Virus record (IMG/VR): IMGVR_UViG_3300033153_006331
Span: 1-64,000 of that record
Length of the DNA: 64,000 bases
Strand: one strand, 5' to 3'
Origin: a virus
Made by a program: the position numbers and the translations under genes. The notes beneath the pieces were generated by a model, which ran no database searches, was not told the DNA's origin, and worked only from the letters and a program-made list of their open reading frames with translations. Below, one piece after another: positions 31,731-40,578 of this stretch. Within the stretch, counting starts at the first letter, position 1. Each line of letters opens with the position of its first letter.

Positions 31731-33568
31731 ACGTTCAACCTCGAATTGTAGATTTCGCTTTGGGCAAACGCATTGTCTTCCCGCGTATCCTTCAGGTAGG
31801 CCGTTATGCCCACGTTGATCTGTTCGGTTTTCAGGGGCGGCCGGTCGAGAGCGTACTCGTAATATGCCTCGAGTTCATAGACCTTCTGGGCACCCTCGAC
31901 TGTGGCTTTGCGGGGGACCGGCTTGACCCAATGCCGCAGCAGCTTGCCGGTGATGGCCCCATCCTTGTAGGTTTCGACCGGCTCCGGTATCTCAGGCATT
32001 TTGCCGATGCGGGATGCCGTGACCACCAGCACTCTTGTCGTCTGAGGCCGGCAGAGGTCGGCCACCACCGATGTCGGCTTTGTGCTTGCCAAGCCAGCGT
32101 TGGCTACAGGCAACTGGACTCGGCATTGATTCGTTCGGTAGGTGGTCTCCGTCTCGTAATGCTGATAGATGGCTTCCTTGTGCGTGTCGTCATACGGGTC
32201 TTCGTAATCAGCAGGCTCCAGCTTGCCTGGGTATTGCTTGGAGATTACTTTCGTTTCCTTGTCTGCATCACCTTCCGGCTGAGTCTCTTGGCCGGGCCTG
32301 TAAAACTTGTCGGCACTGCACGGGTCGTGCAACGCACAAAACAAGGTGAGGGCACCGGCGGCAGACCTTACATCACCTTGCGGGTTGTACCCGTAGACTG
32401 CCGGGAACCTGCTTACCGTGGGGTCGTACGGATCGTCCCCGAACTGCTCGATGTCCAACGGCTGGCCCAGATTGTCTTTCAGCAAGGCCAGCATCGAACC
32501 AAGAGCCTGCTCTTCGTCAGGCCCCGCTATATGGCGAATCCTGACATCCGCGTTGACCGTGTTTTCCGAACCGATACTCTCGGAAAGAGTAAAGTTGACG
32601 ATCTGATACCTGGTATTGAAGTTCTCAGCGCCCATCGTCTTGATGCCCAACTTCGCATCCACTATCCGAATCAACAGACTGTGCATATCCACCTTGCTGG
32701 CTTCCGGCGAGCCTTCCAGCTTGACGTTGACCTGCCCGAACCACAGCACCCCATCGCTTGTACTTTCCGTGTACGTGCCACTTATCTTGGTGGCCGGGTA
32801 TGGGGCGGATGTGTGAGTCTGCCGGTCAGTGATTTCATAGTCAGCTTCCAGCCCGTTGGCGGACGTGGCCATGAGGATGCTCACGCGACGGAAGCCGGCT
32901 TCCAACCGTGGAATAATAAGGGCTTTGACTCCATGCGGGCTATTGAACGGCTCCGATACTTTCATCCGGCCTCGTATGGTCTTCGTCACGTAGAAGTTAT
33001 CGTCCATCGACTCTGAAGTAGACCACCGATTGGAAATCACGTAGGGGACTGAATTGCCCACAGCCCCCGGGCAGTGGAGCACGGAGCATTTGATTGTGAA
33101 CTTCACTCGAAAGAGTTTGTCACTCACGATCTGGAGCAGAGACACCTCTTGCGGCTTGGGCCCTTGGTCAATATCGTGAATCTCTTTCGTCCTGCCAAAC
33201 GCACTGGGGGCGGGCGGCCGGACTTCAAGCATCGTTGACGTTATTGTTCCTCCAGCAGCGAATGTGCCAGCCTCCGGGCCAGAGACAAGGACAACTCGCA
33301 AATGTCCTCTTGGGCTAGAAAGCCGCCTTTTCAGTACGTCATACAGAGTGGCAGTAGAATTGGAGCCTGGAGTTGTCGCGCCCTGTTGATCGATCCATGT
33401 TCGGTCGCTGTTCCTCAAACTGCTCGCGGAAAGCGTCCCCTCAAACGACAGCATATACTCGTGTCGTTCCACATCGGCGTCGCTGGGATCGTAGATCACG
33501 CGCTGATCCCACTGCCGCGTAATGCAGTTATGTATCTCGACTTCGTTGTAGATTACGTTGGTTGCCAT
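31727..33568 (-). CDS. Tail/baseplate structural protein
   Basis: 613 residues just downstream of the tape measure. Beta-rich N-terminal region (IYNEVEIHNCITRQWDQRVI) and several cysteines (CSVLHCPGAVG, CALHDPCSADKFY). The position corresponds to distal tail or baseplate hub proteins in siphophages, but no signature motif was found. Overlaps both neighbours by a few bases. Confidence 0.6.
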   Translation of the reverse strand: MATNVIYNEVEIHNCITRQWDQRVIYDPSDADVERHEYMLSFEGTLSASSLRNSDRTWIDQQGATTPGSNSTATLYDVLKRRLSSPRGHLRVVLVSGPEAGTFAAGGTITSTMLEVRPPAPSAFGRTKEIHDIDQGPKPQEVSLLQIVSDKLFRVKFTIKCSVLHCPGAVGNSVPYVISNRWSTSESMDDNFYVTKTIRGRMKVSEPFNSPHGVKALIIPRLEAGFRRVSILMATSANGLEADYEITDRQTHTSAPYPATKISGTYTESTSDGVLWFGQVNVKLEGSPEASKVDMHSLLIRIVDAKLGIKTMGAENFNTRYQIVNFTLSESIGSENTVNADVRIRHIAGPDEEQALGSMLALLKDNLGQPLDIEQFGDDPYDPTVSRFPAVYGYNPQGDVRSAAGALTLFCALHDPCSADKFYRPGQETQPEGDADKETKVISKQYPGKLEPADYEDPYDDTHKEAIYQHYETETTYRTNQCRVQLPVANAGLASTKPTSVVADLCRPQTTRVLVVTASRIGKMPEIPEPVETYKDGAITGKLLRHWVKPVPRKATVEGAQKVYELEAYYEYALDRPPLKTEQINVGITAYLKDTREDNAFAQSEIYNSRLNV

Positions 33569-34533
33569 TACTCGCCTCTTATCGCCCTGCCCTCAATCTC
33601 GGCTATCCGCTGGGCACGCCTTCTGTTGTGGGCCTTCTCTCTTTCCTTCCTCGCCTGGTCGGTCGCTATTCCAGCCCGGGCCTGTGCGTCCTGTTTTTCC
33701 TGGTCCGTTACGTCTTGCTCGCGGCGGAGAGGCTGCTTGTGGTCCCGGGCGAACCCACCGCGTTCGATGCCGGCAATGAAGTTGAAGAACTCCGGGCCGC
33801 CCTCAGTGCTCAACTTTCCCTCGAAAAGCTTCATCCAAGCAGAAAATCCAGACATTATCGGGTCCCACTTGGCTAAGAACGCCAAGCCTTGCGCCGACTT
33901 TGCGAGAGCCACTGCCAGTAGATTCATCAGCGTCGTAAAATCCTGCCGTATTGGTGCGATTTCCTCCCGCAGGTCTCCAATCGCATCCGCAAGCAATGCC
34001 GTGGAACCCCCAATGGCTTCGGCCTTTTTTACTTGAATGATTCTCGTTCGCAATTCCAGCTTGGCGAAGGCGTTTGCTATCTGGCCTGAGAACGGAGCCA
34101 ACTCCCGCTGCTTTTCGAGAATGCCGGTCGCAAGCCCGTCCACCGCGTCCAACAACTTCTTGAATCCGAAAACGAGAGCGAATCCGCCTAGCGACATTCT
34201 CTTGAAGACCGTGGCCAGCGTCTTGCCCTCCTGGCTGAAGGCTTCAGTCTTGCCGGGAGGAGCAGCCGGAGGCCGGTTGGCCCGTATCCTTTGCTCAGAC
34301 GCGGCCACACGTTCTTTCAGCCCGACATCCAAAGGGTCTTTCCCGAGCCGGCTTGCCACGGCCGCCCGGGTCATAAGCGTGTCGGCTTTTTTCAGCACGG
34401 ACGCACGCTCCGCCAGACTTGCCCCAGCATTTGCAATGCCGGCGCCCGCCCGCGTGCCCGCCTGTGCCGCGGCCGCCCGGCCGAACAGCGACGCCCCGAT
34501 GCGTGCCAAGATTGGCGCCAGTGGTGCCGGCAT
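33568..34533 (-). CDS. Tape-measure-like protein
   Basis: 321 residues, almost wholly helical, with Ala/Arg-rich N-terminus, hydrophobic middle (LGGFALVFGFKKLLDAVDG; TTLMNLLAVALAKSAQGLAF) and charged coiled-coil end (EREKAHNRRRAQRIAEIEG). It follows the frameshifted chaperone pair, the usual place of the tape measure that sets tail length. It is short for the family, so a short tail or a split protein is possible. Confidence 0.65.
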   Translation of the reverse strand: MPAPLAPILARIGASLFGRAAAAQAGTRAGAGIANAGASLAERASVLKKADTLMTRAAVASRLGKDPLDVGLKERVAASEQRIRANRPPAAPPGKTEAFSQEGKTLATVFKRMSLGGFALVFGFKKLLDAVDGLATGILEKQRELAPFSGQIANAFAKLELRTRIIQVKKAEAIGGSTALLADAIGDLREEIAPIRQDFTTLMNLLAVALAKSAQGLAFLAKWDPIMSGFSAWMKLFEGKLSTEGGPEFFNFIAGIERGGFARDHKQPLRREQDVTDQEKQDAQARAGIATDQARKEREKAHNRRRAQRIAEIEGRAIRGE

Positions 34534-34537
34534 ACGA

Positions 34538-34840
34538 TCAGCCCCCGCTCACCGGTTCTGCGGATTGGCGGGCATGGAATTCAGCCCGACTCTTATGCAA
34601 TGAGTGCATGGCCAATGCTTCCTCTTCATCGCTGCAAGTCACTTGGAAGTATTTCAACGGGATAGCCCCCGCAAAGGCGTCCTGGATTGCGGTCAGCATC
34701 ACCAGCGAGCGGCGGGTATCCGTTCTGGGTATCGAAGAGTGAAGGGCCAGAACCAATTGCCCGTCCAGCCTAGGAGCCCCTCGGGCCCGCAGGATTTCAA
34801 GCCCGTAGGTGGCTATCAGGTCGATCCAGTGCTGGTGTTT
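34538..34840 (-). CDS. Tail assembly chaperone, frameshift extension (gpT-like)
   Basis: This frame is open from the A9 run at 34838-34846 to a TGA seven bases before the tape-measure gene. It lacks a good start of its own. A -1 slip on the A9 run fuses it to the gene upstream: ...GVKKK then HQHWIDLIATYGLEILRAR. The fusion would be 206 residues. This is the classical gpG/gpGT layout of long-tailed phages. Confidence 0.7.
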   Translation of the reverse strand, partial: KHQHWIDLIATYGLEILRARGAPRLDGQLVLALHSSIPRTDTRRSLVMLTAIQDAFAGAIPLKYFQVTCSDEEEALAMHSLHKSRAEFHARQSAEPVSGG

Positions 34841-35157
34841 TTTTTTACGCCGTCAAGGTAGCTGCCCAGAAGGTGCGGCAATTCCAGGATTTCCATGTCG
34901 GTCAAACCAGTCTGTTGCTCGTCATCCCACCTCTGAACGCCGAACGCACCGGAAATCAATTCGATCGCCTGCGTCGTCTCGGGCTCTTCCTGCCGGTCAA
35001 CCGCGTCGCCAATCTGGGACAAGCTCACCTTACCGGAAGCCAGCTTGCGATAGATAGTGAACGGATCGCCCCACCGCTGCCGCGTGCCGTCAAAGTAAGG
35101 GAACAGCCCGCGTGCAACATTGCGGCGAGCCCGCAGAAAACTGAATGGCCAGATCAT
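34816..35157 (-). CDS. Tail assembly chaperone (gpG-like)
   Basis: 113 residues from MIWPFSFLRARRNVAR; ATG overlaps the major-tail stop (ATGA). Helical with GKVSLSQIGDAVDRQ and LTDMEILELPHLLGSYLDG. Seven codons from its end the mRNA carries nine A's, where part of the ribosomes could shift -1 into the next frame. gpG and gpGT coat the tape measure during tail assembly. Confidence 0.7.
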   Translation of the reverse strand: MIWPFSFLRARRNVARGLFPYFDGTRQRWGDPFTIYRKLASGKVSLSQIGDAVDRQEEPETTQAIELISGAFGVQRWDDEQQTGLTDMEILELPHLLGSYLDGVKKNTSTGST

Positions 35158-35681
35158 GCTGTGCTCGTGTTCCAGAGAACGCCAGCGGCATTCTTGTGTG
35201 CCTCAAACTCAGCTACCAACGTCGAGAATCGCGTGCCTTTATTCAATTCGATGACGTTCCGCGGGAAGGCCCGAAGGAAGTTCATGTTTCCAACGCCAGA
35301 CGATACCTGTATCAATAGCCGCCAGGCCACCTCGTTTGCCAGGACATTGTTGTCCCCAAACATCAACGTCCCTGCCGCCACCGGTACCCCCGCGGACCCG
35401 CCGTTTACTCTTGCCGAGACCTTCTCTGCGACCGTGCTGTTGTACTTCGTAAGCTCCATGCGAATCGTCGCAATTTCGCCCATATACTGAACATCAACGG
35501 GCGGTCCATCATCCCCACCGTTCTCATCCCCTGGCACGTCAAGGAAGAATCCTTGGAATGACAACTCTATGCCATTGCGGGTGTAGCCCAGGTCCTCGAT
35601 GTTGTCCGAAGTCGCATTTACGGGCCCGACCTTTACCGTAGCCAGCCCAGTGACGTTCACTACCTTCGCTTCGCCTGGCAT
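35154..35681 (-). CDS. Putative major tail protein
   Basis: 175 residues, beta-rich: VVNVTGLATVKVGPVNAT, NGIELSFQGFFLDVPGDE, GEIATIRMELTKYNSTVAEK. Length, composition and position immediately before the gpG/gpT pair agree with the tail-tube subunit. No enzyme motif. Confidence 0.7.
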   Translation of the reverse strand: MPGEAKVVNVTGLATVKVGPVNATSDNIEDLGYTRNGIELSFQGFFLDVPGDENGGDDGPPVDVQYMGEIATIRMELTKYNSTVAEKVSARVNGGSAGVPVAAGTLMFGDNNVLANEVAWRLLIQVSSGVGNMNFLRAFPRNVIELNKGTRFSTLVAEFEAHKNAAGVLWNTSTA

Positions 35682-35696
35682 CGTTCACGCCCCCCC

Positions 35697-36206
35697 TTAT
35701 GCTCTGCCGATCGGCAACCGGCTGCCACGGCTTGGATAGTAATTGCGGGTTCGGTCCGGGATCATGTTCAGCGTCTCGTATGTCGTAACAGTCGGACCGT
35801 CGACCGTGGGCCGTCCCGCCGCTATGGCCTCGTCCACGTCAAACAATCGCTGCCCCTTGCGGAGCAACTCCAGGTACTCGTCGGCCGCCTTGTGCTGTGC
35901 CGCCAGAGCCTCCGACCCGTATCGCTCGGGCCGGCGGCTCATCATGTAGCACATCGCCAGATCGCATACCAAACGCTTCAACAATGCCAGGCTGTTGCCC
36001 GTCAAAGCACTAAGCTGCGTCGTGGTATACAATCCTCCGACCAGTACCGCGGCATCCACGCGACCACTCGCGTCCTCCAAGGCCACCAGGGCATGAGGGT
36101 CGGAGCTGATGTCGGCCACCTGTTCGCCCGTATCGCTCGCAAGATCGCGAAGCGTACGGGCGTCGAAGCGGTCGGCAAGATCGCTGGGAGTCGCGTAGGA
36201 CGCCAT
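35697..36206 (-). CDS. gp36-like head-tail connector (DUF1320)
   Basis: 169 residues. The opening MASYATPSDLADRFDARTLR and the helix LLKRLVCDLAMCYMMSRRPE are hallmarks of the Mu gp36/DUF1320 family found between capsid and tail genes. It probably forms part of the connector ring. Four bases separate it from the capsid gene. Confidence 0.8.
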   Translation of the reverse strand: MASYATPSDLADRFDARTLRDLASDTGEQVADISSDPHALVALEDASGRVDAAVLVGGLYTTTQLSALTGNSLALLKRLVCDLAMCYMMSRRPERYGSEALAAQHKAADEYLELLRKGQRLFDVDEAIAAGRPTVDGPTVTTYETLNMIPDRTRNYYPSRGSRLPIGRA

Positions 36207-36209
36207 TGC

Positions 36210-37250
36210 TTACATCGCTCCCGTAAACAACACTCCGGACACCGGGGCGACCATCACTGCGTCGAACGTATCGACGATCCGAGCCAAGGTCCGGCGGTTC
36301 TCGTCATCCCGCTTAGTCTCGGCCGTCATCTCCTCCTGAACGAAGATGACCACGGTCGAGAAGTTCGGGGCATTCTGGACGCCGATCAGGCCGCCGGGCC
36401 GGGCACACATAAACGGCGTCGCGTTCGGCAAGACCTGGCTGCGGGCGGTAGTCGCCCCCTTGTGGGTCGTGATCTTGCGGGTCTTTTCCACCACCAGCGG
36501 GAACCCGTACAGCTTGTTCGGCAAGCCGTAAAAGGTGTTCTCGCCGGGCAGTTCGCCGCGAACCTGGGCCAGGGCCTCGGGGCTGCCCTTGATGTAGTCA
36601 ACGATTTCCTGGGTCAGGCTCATATTCGAGGCCAACTGAGAGTTGATGACCAGCATCAAATCGTTGATGTCCACGGCCGCGAGCGTATCGTCCAAGATTT
36701 GCTCGGCCGCCACGTTCAGGCTCCGCTTGATGTCCTGGCGGGCGGTAGTGGATTGGGTCCAGTTCCCGCTATTGCCCGTGATCGCAGCCACGGCCTTGAC
36801 GTGGTTTGCCGCGTAGTTGCCGGTCGTCGTGAACTGCGTGATCGCAGCCTGAGTCCGGGCGGTCATCGCCTGCTGGGCCTTGATCCGCGAGTGCTGGGCC
36901 AGAATGTCCCACGACGCCTGATCTATCGTCAGGTCGCCCAGGTTCACGCTGTAAGCGTACCGCGTGCAACGGAAGTTGAAGAACTCGAAAGATTCCGTTC
37001 CGTCATGGCCCATCGGGGCAATCTGCCCGTCAGCCCACGCGAAATCTCGCAGGTTCGTGTTGAGAATCCGCCCGGCCTCCTCGATGGTCATCCGCAGGAA
37101 ATACCCTGCAACCTTGTCGGCCGGAACAATTTGACAGTATTGATTGACCGCGAAGTCCTTCTGATTCCGCGAGAAATCAACCACCAATTTTCCCGACGCC
37201 TCGTGCGACGGCACGAACGCATCATGTGAACTGGGGAATACAGCGGGCAT
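36210..37250 (-). CDS. Major capsid protein (HK97-like fold)
   Basis: 346 residues. Typical order: N-terminal arm, spine helix (IDQASWDILAQHSRIKAQQA), a beta region and the A-domain segment ENTFYGLPNKLYGFPLVVEK followed by MCARPGGLIGVQNAPNFST. Position between decoration protein and gp36-like connector supports the call. No clear cleavage site was seen, though a scaffold/protease gene lies upstream. Confidence 0.75.
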   Translation of the reverse strand: MPAVFPSSHDAFVPSHEASGKLVVDFSRNQKDFAVNQYCQIVPADKVAGYFLRMTIEEAGRILNTNLRDFAWADGQIAPMGHDGTESFEFFNFRCTRYAYSVNLGDLTIDQASWDILAQHSRIKAQQAMTARTQAAITQFTTTGNYAANHVKAVAAITGNSGNWTQSTTARQDIKRSLNVAAEQILDDTLAAVDINDLMLVINSQLASNMSLTQEIVDYIKGSPEALAQVRGELPGENTFYGLPNKLYGFPLVVEKTRKITTHKGATTARSQVLPNATPFMCARPGGLIGVQNAPNFSTVVIFVQEEMTAETKRDDENRRTLARIVDTFDAVMVAPVSGVLFTGAM

Positions 37251-37310
37251 GGTAGCGTTACCTTTTGCGAAAGAAAAAACAACACCATCGCTCGTCGGAG
37301 GTCGCCTACG

Positions 37311-37712
37311 TTACACGGCGTTCCGCACGATGGCGATCTGAACCTTAATCAGTTCTCCGGCCGCAGCCGCAGCTTCCAGTGCGACGGCCCCGACGTTCTC
37401 GCCGGACGCGGCAGTGACAGCACGCCCGACCGCATCGCTTCGGACGCTATCGAAAGCGGTGATTACACCACCGGCTTCCACCAACACATCGGTGTCACTG
37501 TCGGCGTAAACCTTCAGGGAATCGCCGTCGATGGCCGCGTAGTTGGTGGTCACCAAATCATTCAGGGGAGCCTGTCGGGCACCCTCTTGGGAGATTCCTA
37601 CGATCTTGGCGTTTGCGGTCGCTTGAAGCACGGTCTTGGCGGTCCCTGCCTCGCCCATGACGAACCGGCTCGGGTTGATATTCCCGCCCGCAATGTAGTG
37701 TCCAGCAGGCAT
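37311..37712 (-). CDS. Capsid decoration-like protein (DUF2190 type)
   Basis: 133 residues from MPAGHYIAGGNINPSRFV, with GGAGAAGAAG upstream. Alternating small residues and beta strands (DVLVEAGGVITAFDSVRSD, GRAVTAASGENVGAVALEAA) match head decoration or stabilisation proteins near the capsid gene. It starts about 25 bases downstream of an intrinsic terminator. Confidence 0.65.
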   Translation of the reverse strand: MPAGHYIAGGNINPSRFVMGEAGTAKTVLQATANAKIVGISQEGARQAPLNDLVTTNYAAIDGDSLKVYADSDTDVLVEAGGVITAFDSVRSDAVGRAVTAASGENVGAVALEAAAAAGELIKVQIAIVRNAV

Positions 37713-37735
37713 TTCTTCTTCTCCTGATTGAAAGC

Positions 37736-37775
37736 AAAAAAATAGGGGCCGAACGACTATAAGTCGCGCGGCCCC
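37736..37775 (-). terminator. Intrinsic terminator after protease/scaffold gene
   Basis: On the minus strand, GGGGCCG pairs with CGGCCCC around an inner GACT TAT AGTC hairpin, followed by TATTTTTTT (A-run at 37736-37742 on plus). This is a strong rho-independent terminator located between the scaffold gene and the decoration/capsid genes; partial readthrough would set their ratio. Confidence 0.75.
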
Positions 37776-37872
37776 CACAACGGGCAGCGAAGGTTGTGGC
37801 CTCTTCCGATAGCTAGTCGGTTCAGCCGTCGTTTAGAGCCGCACGGTTCGTTGCCGTTCGGCCCCGTTGTTC

Positions 37873-39999
37873 TTAGGTCTTGACAGTCTCTCCGTTGCGC
37901 GATTCCCGGACCGAATCCAAGGCCGCCTCGAAGCTCAGCTTCTCGCCACGACTGGCGGCATCGAGACACATTTTGGTCGCTTTTTCCGAATCTTGCTTGG
38001 CGTACTTCTCCACTCCCTCGGCGGGCTGCGTCGCCCGGCGGGTAGCCGCGTCGATGCCTCGGCCGTGAGTCGGAAGCTGCTCGCCGATCGGAATCTTCCG
38101 GTAGTTCGTGTCGATGTCCTCCAGCTTGTACTTGAACTGCTCGTCGTTCATCTTGCCGTACCGACACCGCTCTACGGCCTCGTCGAGATCGAAAGCGTGG
38201 TGCTGCCGGCGTTCGCTGAGCAGGGCGTACCGCTCGGCGTCCACGCGCTTGCCGCGTTCGGTATCCAATTCCTGCTGGAGTGTCGCAATCTGGGCCTGCA
38301 TCCCTTGGAGCTGATGCCCCTTCTGACCGAGCTTGGCGGCCATAATGTTGTCCTCCTGGTTCTTGGAGTATTGCTTTTGTTCCTCGACCGTACCCGTTCC
38401 AAGAGTCTCGGTCTGGACCTCCGCACTGCCGGTACTCGGGGGAGTGCCGGACGTTTCGTCGTCTGCCGAGCCCTCGACCGCGTAACGGCCGATTTTGCGG
38501 ACGCGGACGTAATCTTCAAGCTCTTCGTCGGACATTGCATCCATGGCATCCTTGAGCTTTTTCTTCGCCTCGTCCGGGCTCGCCTCTTCGCCGGGGAAGT
38601 TCTCTGTCTTTTCCTCTGGCGGGGCGATACCTGTTTCGGGCATGATTTCCTCCTGGGGCATTTCCCCTTCTGGCGACATTGTTTCTTCCTCGCCCATGGG
38701 CGGCATTTGCTCTTCACCTAAAGGCTCGGTATCCATTCCAGCGGGCGGACCCTGCGGCGGCATCTCACCGGGGGCTTCGGATTCGAGAGCCTCGGTCGGC
38801 ATGGCCTCTTCCATGGGCAGTTCAGCCTCCAGGCCGGGCGTCGCGTTCGTGCCCTGCGTCGCCACCATTTGAGACTTCACCCATTGGACCCAATCGAGTT
38901 GCTCCAGAGCGTCCAGCAATTGTTGGATTTCCTCGGGAGTTTGCACGGTATAGTCTCCTTGTACGATTTGCTTGGAGTATTGGCTCGATTCATGTACTGT
39001 TCGCTTGACTTCATAATTGCCCCCTTCCAGCTTTGCATCGAATGACACCAATTGCCCGCTGGGCTGCGAAGGCTTTTGCGTCGATACTTGAATCCCAGCT
39101 TTCGATGCGTACATATAAACTGGCTTGCCGTGAAATGCAGACATACGAATGGCTGCCGTCATTGCACCTTCTTGGCTCCCCCTATGAAATCGCGGAGACT
39201 TCGCTGGTTTTATGCCCTTAGCGGGAATCACTCTTATCGATGTCTTACTGTCGCTTTTCCCAGTCCCCCCACCACTCTGTTTCTCCGCACCTCCCCCTCC
39301 ACCGCCCTCCCCAAACTTCCCGTCCTCGTCCCGGGGATGCTTCGACTCGTCAAAGTTTTTCTCGTACTCTTGCTTGCACCCGTATTCCTTCGGCACGAAC
39401 ACCGAACTGGCAGACGGGGCCACCGCCGTGTACTTCAGGCGTTCCCGCCCATTGTGCTGAGCCGAGTACAACATCCCCATATCGAGTCGTGGCGGCGAGG
39501 CTCCCAGTAAGGCAATAGGGTCTAGGAACATGTCCGCCGGCGAGTCAGCCAGCCACAACTCTGGGGACCTTCTGGGATGCTTCTTTACCTCCCCAGCCTT
39601 CTCGCGGAAAACGTGAAAGTCCGCCAGAATGGCATAACGGTGCGCTCCGCCCGGTGATCCAACCAGCCCGACCCGGTATGGCCCAGCATATCCAACCACC
39701 TCGGGGTCTTTCCCGTTAGCATCATCCGGGTCCGGCGTATGCCCCAGGGTCAGGACCGCATAGTCGCCGGTCTCCTGAATCCGTCGGTTGCACCTTCGGG
39801 CAATGGCCTCGAGTTCCTGCTTGCCAAACTCGAGTGTCTCGCCGTCCTTACGCCGCGTCACATGCTCGGCAAACACCGGCACGTCGGGGAAGGTGGCAAA
39901 CTCGGCCTCGTCGAAACGGCCCGCAGAATGACGCACACGGCCCACAGGGAGCCGCTCGTCAGGTGCAGCAGTGGCAGTCTGGACGGCAGTTGTGCTCAT
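37873..39999 (-). CDS. Prohead protease/scaffold fusion with inserted domain
   Basis: 708 residues from MSTTAVQTATAAPDERL. The first ~195 residues resemble phage I-like maturation proteases (YAILADFHVFREKAGEVK, RRSPELWLADSPADMFLDP, ALLGASPPRLDMG). FDESKHPRDEDGKFGEGGGG begins an insertion of about 120 residues with a small beta domain (GKPVYMYASKAGIQVSTQK). A very acidic Met/Pro/Glu region and a coiled coil (GMQAQIATLQQELDTERGK) form the scaffold. It cleaves and guides capsid assembly. Confidence 0.7.
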   Translation of the reverse strand: MSTTAVQTATAAPDERLPVGRVRHSAGRFDEAEFATFPDVPVFAEHVTRRKDGETLEFGKQELEAIARRCNRRIQETGDYAVLTLGHTPDPDDANGKDPEVVGYAGPYRVGLVGSPGGAHRYAILADFHVFREKAGEVKKHPRRSPELWLADSPADMFLDPIALLGASPPRLDMGMLYSAQHNGRERLKYTAVAPSASSVFVPKEYGCKQEYEKNFDESKHPRDEDGKFGEGGGGGGAEKQSGGGTGKSDSKTSIRVIPAKGIKPAKSPRFHRGSQEGAMTAAIRMSAFHGKPVYMYASKAGIQVSTQKPSQPSGQLVSFDAKLEGGNYEVKRTVHESSQYSKQIVQGDYTVQTPEEIQQLLDALEQLDWVQWVKSQMVATQGTNATPGLEAELPMEEAMPTEALESEAPGEMPPQGPPAGMDTEPLGEEQMPPMGEEETMSPEGEMPQEEIMPETGIAPPEEKTENFPGEEASPDEAKKKLKDAMDAMSDEELEDYVRVRKIGRYAVEGSADDETSGTPPSTGSAEVQTETLGTGTVEEQKQYSKNQEDNIMAAKLGQKGHQLQGMQAQIATLQQELDTERGKRVDAERYALLSERRQHHAFDLDEAVERCRYGKMNDEQFKYKLEDIDTNYRKIPIGEQLPTHGRGIDAATRRATQPAEGVEKYAKQDSEKATKMCLDAASRGEKLSFEAALDSVRESRNGETVKT

Positions 40000-40147
40000 A
40001 CCCCCAAGATAAGGCCAGAGGGGGGCTGCCGTCAAAAGAGGCTGGGATCAGCTACTTGCCACCCAGCGGCGGGGAGCGGCGGCTGTCAGCCATCTCCTGC
40101 GCCCCATCTATACCGAACATTCCCATTGCTCTCGCGATTGCTCAGAT

Positions 40148-40408
40148 TCACCAGGACAATGACGGGTAACTTATATCGGACAGCCATACAAATCCCTCTG
40201 AAGTGTAATGGGCTTCGATGGCCGCCTTTTCGCGTTCGGTTGGAGTTGGCAATTGCCGACGCCGCAATAATTCCCATGGCGCAATCCGCGTTCCCCCACG
40301 CCTAGCTTGCGCCCTAATTATGTCATCCAGAGCGTAAATAAATGCGGAGACGTTGGGCGGACCCTCTCCATTGGAGGTTGAAATCGCCTTTGCTTCATCC
40401 CTATTCAT
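40148..40408 (-). CDS. Small hypothetical protein downstream of element E2
   Basis: 86 residues (MNRDEAKAISTSNGEGPPN...) with AAAGGGA upstream. A helical, basic middle (RRGGTRIAPWELLRRRQLP) precedes an aromatic end. It is the only gene between element E2 and the scaffold gene, so E2 and the promoter at 40568 probably control it. Function unknown. Confidence 0.6.
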   Translation of the reverse strand: MNRDEAKAISTSNGEGPPNVSAFIYALDDIIRAQARRGGTRIAPWELLRRRQLPTPTEREKAAIEAHYTSEGFVWLSDISYPSLSW

Positions 40409-40424
40409 GCTATTCCCTTTCGTT

Positions 40425-40543
40425 AAAAACGCACGGCGGCCACATCTCGGACTACCTCACCGCGACAACCGTTCGCGACCGGCCCGTTGGCTTGGTACGG
40501 AATGACGAGGCCAATTGCTGTAATGGCCACGCCGCCGCCGTGC
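40425..40543 (-). ncRNA. Candidate structured leader RNA, element E2
   Basis: 119 nt on the minus strand from GCACGGCGGCGGCGTGG to CCGCCGTGC plus GTTTTT. The 9-bp closing stem is perfect. Internal stems include GGCCA...TGGCC and CGCGA ACGGTTG TCGCG. An extended -10 promoter starts transcription about 18 bases upstream, so the element could also be a free small RNA ending at its T-run. Confidence 0.6.
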
Positions 40544-40567
40544 TGGTCTGGAAGCCAACTGGCAGCC

Positions 40568-40578
40568 ATTATACCACA
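40568..40578 (-). promoter_or_regulatory. Extended -10 promoter TGTGGTATAAT
   Basis: Minus-strand TGTGG-TATAAT-GG, the same 11-mer as at 19385 and 53024. The predicted start (about 40561) lies just before element E2 and the 86-residue gene. Confidence 0.6.

Noticed and set aside
35892-37229. 445-codon plus-strand frame opposite the capsid gene, and similar long antisense frames at 23280-24278, 31760-33016 and 49161-50189
   Set aside because: High GC leaves open frames opposite real genes; these oppose genes with clear phage families and have no motifs.
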